Source of the DNA: Desulfobacterales bacterium
Lineage (GTDB): Bacteria; Desulfobacterota; Desulfobacteria; Desulfobacterales; C00003106
Reading direction: 5' to 3'
Assembly: GCA_030613165.1 (NCBI GenBank)
Contig: JAUWMN010000008.1
Location: 1 to 14,569 of the forward strand
Length of the DNA: 14,569 nucleotides
Below the pieces are notes generated by a model. That model did not search any database. It worked only from the letters and a program-made list of their open reading frames with translations, and was not told the DNA's origin. The position numbers were made by a program, and so were the translations under genes. This document shows, in pieces, positions 6,478-12,140 of this stretch. The first letter of the stretch is position 1, and the number at the start of each line of letters is the position of its first letter.

Positions 6478-8070
6478 CTACTTTATGATTACCTGTTCCT
6501 GCTGAAGAAGACTCACAATTGTGTGTAGCGTCACCCCATTTTCATGTGTAGTCTCCAGGAATAATAGCCCGTAATGGTTTTCATGACCACGCCGGACCCG
6601 GACCTCGGCTTCCAGCTCAGCGACATTTTTCCCAAACCTCAGTTCAATTGAAAGCCGAGCGCCAACTGATAGATCGGGAGTTTCGTCTGCTTGGAAATCA
6701 ATTAGAATCCCATCATAGCCAATATCAATAACTCGAGGATTGAACGTCATGTTGTGACCGGGCATCTTCACCTGAACACGGAGGCCGCTGTCGGTAAAAA
6801 CAGGTATACGAAATGATTGGCGGGTATCCGTCCAAAAGAGCTTCTGCGGTCGCTTAAGGATCAGTTGAGCCGGTTCCGAGGCGTCATCTTTGATGTAGTA
6901 TTGAACCATGGACGCGAAGAAAACGGCGCGGTCTCCTTTATAATAGGCAACACAACACATCACTAACGGTCTGAAATCCAAATCCGGGCAATCACGCAAT
7001 ATGAATGACACGGAGTTTTTTGAGAGGGATTCAAACCGGGCCTTGCATACTACGCCTGAATTTGTCGTCATAATAGTGGCAGCCGCTTTTGTTTCACACG
7101 CCCCCTTCAGTAAAACAAGCGCATTATCATCCAGTGTTGAGGACTCGCTTGATGCAGAATCAATGCCAAGCATACTGGAAAAAAGAGGGACTACCGCCCT
7201 GGCTACGGCTTTATCTACTTCAATCTTTTCTTTCATATTCTCAAGAGCGTCGCAGACAGTTTCAATTCTAAGGGGTTTGAAGACATTACATAGTAAATAA
7301 GGGCTTAAGTGAATAAATTTTCTCTCTGGGAATTCATTTTGCATCCTAAGACAGAATCCCAATTCTGTCCCCAATACATATGTGCTTGTTGCTTTATCTT
7401 CTTTAATATAATTGTGCATCGCGCCTGTCCCTATAACATGATCCGCCGCTTCACAAACTTCCGGCTTGCACTCCGGGTGGACCATTAAACAAGCATCCGG
7501 ATATTCTTTTCTTAGCTTTTCAACATCCGCCATGTTGACCGCATCGTATACATTGCAAACGGGATTATTAGGATAAAGTATAACCCTCTTTCCGGAAGAT
7601 TTGGCCGCCTCTTCGCCACAGTTTTTTTCTCCAACAAAGATGACTTCATCTGCATCTATGGATTGAATTATCTGAACTACCTCTCCGGGTAATGCTATAG
7701 CATCTGCAAGAAGTTTTGTCTGAAAAGGAGAAGTCGCATAACATACCAAAGGAATGCCGGGATGAAGCGCTTTGAATTCACTCACTTTCCCGAAATGTAG
7801 GTCCCTGTGCATCGCAACCGGACATTCTATCTTAACAGGAACAAGCACAATTTTATCAGGTAACAGTGCTGCCGCGAGTTCCGCAAAAAAAGTCGGGGCT
7901 ATAACAACTATCACATCAGCATCGAAGCCGTCTTTCATTGATTCGAAAAAGCCTCGACTATCTGAAAGAACATCCGCAACCTCATGAACCTCAACAGGCG
8001 CATAATGGTGCGCAATAATTACAGCGTTACGTTTCTTTTTTAACTCAATAATTCTTTCCTTGATGTCCAT
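6478..8070 (-). CDS. Quinolinate synthase (NadA)-like protein fused to a YcgR/PilZ-type domain
   Basis: Residues 1-300 follow the three-fold NadA layout: VIIAHHY (17-23), SDSRG (36-40), IECP (C83), VHPECKPEV (C201) and HLSPYLLC (C261). The three cysteines align with the [4Fe-4S] ligands of NadA, which makes quinolinate from iminoaspartate and dihydroxyacetone phosphate. Changes are seen elsewhere: the usual YVNTS reads YATSP (111-115), and the usual VHE near position 175 reads NVYDA. Residues about 313-405 resemble a YcgR-like N-terminal domain (GVVCKARFESL). About 410-525 is a PilZ domain with RQSFR (R417, R421; RxxxR) and DIGYDG (449-454) in place of the usual [D/N]xSxxG. NadA is normally about 300-370 residues and carries no such tail. 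The start has GGGAG 5 nt upstream. It is first in an operon with FIST and kinase genes and no other NAD gene, so I infer a sensory or c-di-GMP-linked role; real quinolinate synthesis is not excluded. Confidence 0.85.
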   Translation of the reverse strand: MDIKERIIELKKKRNAVIIAHHYAPVEVHEVADVLSDSRGFFESMKDGFDADVIVVIAPTFFAELAAALLPDKIVLVPVKIECPVAMHRDLHFGKVSEFKALHPGIPLVCYATSPFQTKLLADAIALPGEVVQIIQSIDADEVIFVGEKNCGEEAAKSSGKRVILYPNNPVCNVYDAVNMADVEKLRKEYPDACLMVHPECKPEVCEAADHVIGTGAMHNYIKEDKATSTYVLGTELGFCLRMQNEFPERKFIHLSPYLLCNVFKPLRIETVCDALENMKEKIEVDKAVARAVVPLFSSMLGIDSASSESSTLDDNALVLLKGACETKAAATIMTTNSGVVCKARFESLSKNSVSFILRDCPDLDFRPLVMCCVAYYKGDRAVFFASMVQYYIKDDASEPAQLILKRPQKLFWTDTRQSFRIPVFTDSGLRVQVKMPGHNMTFNPRVIDIGYDGILIDFQADETPDLSVGARLSIELRFGKNVAELEAEVRVRRGHENHYGLLFLETTHENGVTLHTIVSLLQQEQVIIK

Positions 8071-8127
8071 AATAACTCCCTCACCACAAAAATGAGTTTT
8101 TTTTGCAATCTGAATAGCGCTTGCCGG

Positions 8128-8133
8128 ATTATA
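8128..8133 (-). promoter_or_regulatory. Candidate -10 box for the NadA-PilZ operon
   Basis: Minus-strand TATAAT lies 58 nt before the NadA-PilZ start codon and fits a promoter for the three-gene operon. No good -35 hexamer is present at the expected distance, so it would need an activator or another sigma factor, or be a chance match in AT-rich DNA. Confidence 0.3.
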
Positions 8134-8244
8134 AAAAATTATTTTTTGAAGCGTTGGAAACCATAATAAGTATCGGCGCTAATGTTTGATTCCTTGATCG
8201 GTAATTTACAAAAAAACATTTCGAATTATTACAGAGGGATAATA

Positions 8245-8281
8245 AGATAAGCTGCAATTATTAAATAATTAGAGCTTATTT
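8245..8281. promoter_or_regulatory. Large interrupted dyad (operator or hairpin)
   Basis: A long inverted repeat is centred on position 8263. The inner arms are AATTATT-A-AATAATT (perfect, 8256-8270). The outer arms are ATAAGCT (8247-8253) and AGCTTAT (8273-8279), also perfect, separated from the inner arms by a 2-bp mismatch on each side and extended by one wobble and one A-T pair. It lies between two divergent operons, so it could be an operator for a dimeric regulator, or an RNA hairpin. Confidence 0.55.
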
Positions 8282-8378
8282 GTTAAAATAATGTGGGCAT
8301 GAAAATGCGTGCGAATTTGATTGCCGGCCTTTCGAAAAAGGAACATAATAAAATAAGAAAGATTGATGACTAAAATAA

Positions 8379-8405
8379 TTGATGTTGATCCACATATAAT
8401 ATAAT
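8379..8405 (+). promoter_or_regulatory. Candidate promoter for the zinc-ribbon operon
   Basis: TTGATG (8379-8384) is followed after 15 nt by TATAAT (8400-8405). A second overlapping TATAAT is at 8395-8400. The -10 is part of a perfect inverted repeat TATAAT-GAT-ATTATA (8400-8414). The spacer is short, and AT-rich DNA produces such matches by chance. Confidence 0.3.
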
Positions 8406-8499
8406 GATATTATAAAAATTATTATCTACTGATCGTACTCCCTTTTTACTCATTGTCCGGGTTCCAAAATAATTGGGGAAAAGGATAGAATATAATCTA

Positions 8500-8751
8500 A
8501 TGAGCGGCAAGTGTCCTGGACAGAATTCTCGAAATCTCAAAATCAGTCTTCACAAGTGCCCGCAATGCGGTAACGAGGTGGAAATTTTTTCTGATGAACT
8601 GCGGGTCAAATGCAGAGCTTGTGGAGAAATCGTCTATAAAGAGCGGGTTCCTTCCTGCGTGGAGTGGTGCAAGAGCGCAAAAAAATGCCTTGGAGAGGAA
8701 AGGTGGAAGAAATTAATGGAAGCTATTAAGGATACTCCAGAACAAAATTAA
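8500..8751 (+). CDS. Small zinc-ribbon protein with extra Cys-rich motif
   Basis: This 83-residue protein has a zinc-ribbon of two CxxC knuckles, KCPQCG (C20, C23) and KCRACG (C38, C41), with a short beta-like stretch between. A second cysteine set follows: SCVEWCKSAKKCLG (C53, C57, C63). I recognise this CxxWCxxAxxCLG-type pattern only as a recurrent tail in small proteins of this bacterial group and know no function. The ATG at 8500 is preferred; a TTG nine codons upstream extends the protein but has no ribosome site, and the ATG's own AAGG is rather far (about 15 nt). It is followed after 2 nt by the disulfide oxidoreductase gene, so it may be a redox partner or metal donor of that enzyme (inference). 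Confidence 0.75.
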   Translation: MSGKCPGQNSRNLKISLHKCPQCGNEVEIFSDELRVKCRACGEIVYKERVPSCVEWCKSAKKCLGEERWKKLMEAIKDTPEQN

Positions 8752-8753
8752 GG

Positions 8754-9407
8754 GTGGATCAAATCGAAATATTACCGGATGATCTCAAGGCAAAAATTAG
8801 TGTAGAGCTGTCTAATTTCAAGCAAAAGGTAAAGGTCCTTTACTTTATTAGCAAAACGGGTTGTAGCTCCTGCGCTGAGGGGGTCCGCTTCATTGAAGAA
8901 TTAGCTCAAATATCCAATAATAAGTTGATAGTAGCCATATATGACGTTGACGAGAAGCCCAAACTGGCTGAAAGCTGCGGGGTCGACAAGGTCCCCGCTT
9001 ATGTCCTGCTGGCGGAGTCGGGACGAGATTACGGGATACGGTTTTTCGGTATTCCGAGCGAATATGAAGTAGCATCTTTTGTCTATGCCTTATCGCTTGT
9101 TGCGGAACCCGTTGAAATAACATCTGATTCAACATTAGACAATATTATCGATTTTAACAGGCAGGTTCACATTCAGGTTTTTACAACACCTCAATGTCCA
9201 GTTTGTGCTAAGACTGTCCGAACAGCTCATCTCATCGCCTATGTTAACGACAAGATTCGCGCGGACATGATTAATGTAACGGAGTTTCCTGCTCTGGCAA
9301 AAAAATACAGCGTTCAATCAACTCCTAAGGTGGTCCTGAACGACACAGTTGAGTTTATTGGCGATGAACCAGCGCAGACGTTTTTAAAGGCAATGAATAC
9401 ATTGTAA
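8754..9407 (+). CDS. Double-thioredoxin-fold protein disulfide oxidoreductase (PDO/AhpF-N type)
   Basis: The 217-residue product contains two thioredoxin-like units in tandem. Unit 1 (about 25-118) has KTGCSSC (C37, C40) and the cis-proline of KVPAYVL (P81). Unit 2 (about 135-217) has TPQCPVC (C148, C151) and STPKVVL (P191). This layout matches the glutaredoxin-like protein disulfide oxidoreductases and the N-terminal domain of AhpF, which pass electrons between thiols in the cytoplasm. No signal peptide is seen. The start is GTG at 8754, 2 nt after the zinc-ribbon stop with only a weak AAGG before it, so translation is probably coupled. The CSSC centre in unit 1 is unusual for the family; unit 2 is more typical and likely the catalytic one. 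Confidence 0.88.
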   Translation: MDQIEILPDDLKAKISVELSNFKQKVKVLYFISKTGCSSCAEGVRFIEELAQISNNKLIVAIYDVDEKPKLAESCGVDKVPAYVLLAESGRDYGIRFFGIPSEYEVASFVYALSLVAEPVEITSDSTLDNIIDFNRQVHIQVFTTPQCPVCAKTVRTAHLIAYVNDKIRADMINVTEFPALAKKYSVQSTPKVVLNDTVEFIGDEPAQTFLKAMNTL

Positions 9408-9430
9408 CCCTTAATTGAAAGGAGGCGCCC

Positions 9431-10354
9431 ATGTTTAAAAAGATCTTGTTTGCTACAACTTCATCCGATGTATGTAATGACGCTGCCGATGTGGCTTTTG
9501 AACTGGCAAAAAAAGACAATGCAAAGCTTTATATATTTCACGTTCTTGGATTTCCTACACGTGGCTTTGGCGCTTTTGTAGTGGACTTTAAGACAGGTGA
9601 GCAAGAATATTACAGCCAGGAATATGTTGACAAGGTCAAGGCAGAGATAGAAAAGACCTATGCCGACCAATTAAAGGGGCTTGACAACTATGTAATCGAG
9701 ACGCGGGCCGGGGTGCCACATACCGAGATTATGAGACTTGCAAGAAAAGAAGAGATAGATCTTATTGTTATGGGAGCGCACGCAAAAGCAAAAGGGGCCT
9801 TAAGCTACAGGGGCATTGTCGGGAGCACCATGCAGGGTGTCAGTCTTAAAGCGCGGTGTCCCGTGATGATTGTGAGCCGACCCGTGCCAAAAGAAAAAAT
9901 GGGATTTGCCAATATTGTATTTGGAACCGATTTTTCAAAGGCGTCAGATACAGCATTTGATTTTGCATACAACACAGCCAAGCAGCTTGGATCAAAACTG
10001 TATCTTTTCCACGCCTTAGACATTTCTCCCTTACCTGGAAATATGATTGGTCGTCAAGAGGAGATAGAAAAAAGGCTTGAAGAGGTAAAACAAAAGATCA
10101 ATGATAAATATGTCTCCAACATGGAAGGTTTTGATAACTACGAGGTTAAAACATGGGAAGGCATCCCGTACATGGAGATTGTAAAATTCGCGCGAAGAAG
10201 AGAAGCTGATCTTATTGTTATGGCCCACCATTCAAAAGAAAAGGACCCGGAGAAAGCGCTTCTGGGAAGTACGGTAGAGCAGGTTGTCTTACGTGCGGGC
10301 TGTCCGGTTGTGAGCGTAAGTCATCCTGAAAGAATAGCGGAAACGGATGACTAA
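9431..10354 (+). CDS. Tandem universal stress protein (two UspA domains)
   Basis: The 307-residue protein is a duplication. Domain 1 (1-150) starts MFKKILFATTSSD and ends with LIVMGAH, a glycine loop and IVGSTMQGV...CPVMIVS; domain 2 (about 158-300) starts NIVFGTDFSKAS and ends LIVMAHH...LLGSTVEQVVLRAGCPVVSVS. The first domain keeps a recognisable ATP-binding loop (G115, G131-S132); the second replaces the first loop glycine with A (MAHH), so its nucleotide binding is less certain. Such proteins act in the cytoplasm during stress or growth arrest. The start has an excellent AAAGGAGG site 5 nt upstream and lies 23 nt after the disulfide oxidoreductase gene, giving a three-gene stress/thiol operon. 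Confidence 0.93.
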   Translation: MFKKILFATTSSDVCNDAADVAFELAKKDNAKLYIFHVLGFPTRGFGAFVVDFKTGEQEYYSQEYVDKVKAEIEKTYADQLKGLDNYVIETRAGVPHTEIMRLARKEEIDLIVMGAHAKAKGALSYRGIVGSTMQGVSLKARCPVMIVSRPVPKEKMGFANIVFGTDFSKASDTAFDFAYNTAKQLGSKLYLFHALDISPLPGNMIGRQEEIEKRLEEVKQKINDKYVSNMEGFDNYEVKTWEGIPYMEIVKFARRREADLIVMAHHSKEKDPEKALLGSTVEQVVLRAGCPVVSVSHPERIAETDD

Positions 10355-10390
10355 GTAGGAATGAGCCCTTTGCAAAGAGCTTCGTTCATC

Positions 10391-10423
10391 TCCTTAGTAT
10401 CATAAGGGATTTTTAAGTTTTTA
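10391..10423 (+). terminator. Weak intrinsic terminator after the Usp gene
   Basis: The inverted repeat TCCTTA...TAAGGG (10391-10396 and 10403-10408, one G-U pair, 6-nt loop) is followed by A, five T, AAG and five more T. The stem is short and AT-rich, so termination may be partial, with some read-through to the cytochrome gene. Confidence 0.4.
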
Positions 10424-10494
10424 AAATAATAGCCGATAAACAAAAAATAACACTCTAATTTGGTATCAACCGTTTAAAATTTTTAAAGAAGCCA

Positions 10495-11967
10495 TTGCTC
10501 ATTATATCTTCGAAAAGAAATGGATACGCGGTCAAAATCTATCCAGGCCATTGCCCAAACAAAAGCAAGAAGGGATTTGGGTGGTCGACCGGTATTGTTT
10601 CGCCTATCATAGGATTGCTTGCCCTTTTCGTTTGCGCTTCGGCATATGCCCACCTGGAAGTTGACAGAGAAGAACTGTATCTGGAGTTGTCCCAACAAGC
10701 CATAGCGTGTATTGAATGTCACGAAAAAGAGTCTCCGGGGATCACAGCCGATTGGGGCGCCAGCGCTCATGCCAAGGTCGGGATTACCTGCATAACCTGT
10801 CATCAATCTGAGGTTGGGAGTCCCGAACTGAGCAGGGAGCATTACAAACAGTACCGAAGATCGGATTACAAGTACGGCGTCCCAGCCTACAGGGTACCGG
10901 TCACCGCGTTGGTCTCCCCTCTGCTTTGTGCCCGTTGTCATTTCGACGAAGTAGAAGAATACAGCCGGAGCAAGCATGCCAACACCTTGGAATTGATATG
11001 GAAGATCGATCCGTGGTTGAGAAGTGGCATGACCAGTGAGACGGAACGGACTACAGGATGTTTTGTGTGTCACGGGAGTATTATTAAAGTAAAAGACGGC
11101 AAGATCACATCAGAGGGATGGCCCAATGTGGGGGTGGGTAGAATCAATGTTGATGGAAGCAGAGGGAGTTGCACGAGTTGTCACACACGTCACAAGTTTT
11201 CCCGGGCTGAGGCGAGAAAACCCGAAGCATGCCGTAAGTGTCATGTTGGACCGGATCACCCACAAATCGAGATATACAACGAGTCGAGCCATGGCGCGAT
11301 TTATTGCGCAGAAGGTGACCAGTGGGACTGGAACGCTTCCAGCCAAGATTGGATTCCAGGGCATGCTTACCGGACTCCTACCTGTGCTGTGTGTCATATG
11401 TGTAACGTAGGCTCAATCGCGATGACTCATGACGTCACGGAACGCCTTTCATGGGAACTACAAGCGCCGCTTACCGTACGTCCTTCCGACTTCGAACCGT
11501 TCCCTGCAAAGACCGACTGGAAAGCCGAGCGTGACAAGATGAAAGCCGTCTGTTTGCAGTGCCACGGGAAGCTATGGGTGGATAATCATTATATCCAGTT
11601 AGACCGGGTGGTCAAAGAATACAATGACGTCTATTTTAAGCCCGCTCAAGATATGTTGAACAGGCTCTACAAAAACGGTTTATTGGATAGCTCCGTTCCT
11701 TTTGACGAGCAATTGGAAATAGAGTTTTATGAACTCTGGCATTATGAAGGACGGAGAGCTCGGATGGGAGCTGCCATGATGGCGCCGGCCTATACCTGGT
11801 GGCGCGGTTTTTACGAATGTAAGAAGAGATACAATACCTTCATGCAAGAGGCTCAGAAGCTTTTGTCGACCAAACAACCCGCCTACCGATATCAAGACCT
11901 TCCAAACGCTACCGGTGATACCGAAGTGCCTAAGGAAACGAAAAAGCCTTTTGTTCTCATGCCATGA
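10495..11967 (+). CDS. Octaheme cytochrome c, hydroxylamine oxidoreductase (HAO) family
   Basis: Eight CxxCH heme c sites are visible: CIECH (72), CITCH (99), CARCH (145), CFVCH (189), CTSCH (226), CRKCH (246), CAVCH (297) and CLQCH (353). Spacing and the C-terminal segment EFYELWHYEGRRARMGAAMM followed by APAYTWWRGFYE match octaheme HAO-type cytochromes. An export signal (hydrophobic about 33-50, cleavage after AYA at 52) places it in the periplasm. HAO enzymes oxidise hydroxylamine or hydrazine when heme 4 (P460) is cross-linked to a C-terminal tyrosine; relatives without the link reduce nitrite or hydroxylamine. Y433 is a candidate for that tyrosine, which I cannot confirm without alignment. 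The start is TTG: no ATG or GTG lies in frame between the upstream stop (10456) and the signal segment, and only a weak GAAG precedes it. No quinol-linked partner cytochrome is adjacent. Confidence 0.92.
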   Translation: MLIISSKRNGYAVKIYPGHCPNKSKKGFGWSTGIVSPIIGLLALFVCASAYAHLEVDREELYLELSQQAIACIECHEKESPGITADWGASAHAKVGITCITCHQSEVGSPELSREHYKQYRRSDYKYGVPAYRVPVTALVSPLLCARCHFDEVEEYSRSKHANTLELIWKIDPWLRSGMTSETERTTGCFVCHGSIIKVKDGKITSEGWPNVGVGRINVDGSRGSCTSCHTRHKFSRAEARKPEACRKCHVGPDHPQIEIYNESSHGAIYCAEGDQWDWNASSQDWIPGHAYRTPTCAVCHMCNVGSIAMTHDVTERLSWELQAPLTVRPSDFEPFPAKTDWKAERDKMKAVCLQCHGKLWVDNHYIQLDRVVKEYNDVYFKPAQDMLNRLYKNGLLDSSVPFDEQLEIEFYELWHYEGRRARMGAAMMAPAYTWWRGFYECKKRYNTFMQEAQKLLSTKQPAYRYQDLPNATGDTEVPKETKKPFVLMP

Positions 11968-12140
11968 TTTTTTTCTAAATAAATCCAGTCAAAAGACGAT
12001 GTTAGATATATTAAGAAACAACGATTCAACTCACCGCCCGTCGAGAGCCTCTGGGTCGAACGACAAAGACGCAAAGACTTGAATATTCCTATCCTTTAAA
12101 GCTTTGCGGGGAACCATTACAATGAGAATAGGAGAATCTC
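11968..12140 (+). other. Intergenic region between HAO-like gene and TPR gene
   Basis: No gene is visible. It begins with a run of seven T after the HAO stop, without a clear preceding stem. It contains an 8-bp tandem near-repeat (ACAAAGAC-GCAAAGAC, 12063-12078). Its 3' end holds AGGAG 6 nt before the ATG of the TPR gene. A short inverted repeat ATGAGA (12122-12127) / TCTCAT (12137-12142) puts the ribosome site in a hairpin loop and part of the start codon in the stem. Confidence 0.6.

Larger units (their letters stand above)
8071..8499. other. AT-rich divergent intergenic region
   Basis: This 429-bp gap separates the minus-strand NadA-PilZ operon from the plus-strand zinc-ribbon operon. It is strongly AT-rich and has no convincing gene; the longest start-to-stop frame I noticed is 24 codons at 8299-8373. 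It holds a 37-bp dyad (8245-8281), a poly-A/poly-T palindrome (AAAAAA-TTA-TTTTTT, 8133-8147) and several TATAAT boxes facing both ways. Confidence 0.8.

Noticed and set aside
8101..8125. Possible sigma54 promoter (GGCAAG...TTGCA, minus strand) before the NadA-PilZ gene
   Set aside because: The GG and GC elements are 17 nt apart instead of the required 10.
8299..8373. 24-codon frame in the divergent intergenic region
   Set aside because: It has only a weak GTGGG before the start and no regulatory-codon run or family resemblance; too short to support.
10459..10472. TTGGTATCAA resembling a CRP/FNR-type (HcpR-like) half-site pair upstream of the HAO-like gene
   Set aside because: Only TTG and CAA are symmetric, the spacing differs from the usual site and no second example was seen in the window.
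12025..12075. Minus-strand segment with GTTCGACCC resembling a tRNA T-arm
   Set aside because: No acceptor, D or anticodon stem could be built around it.
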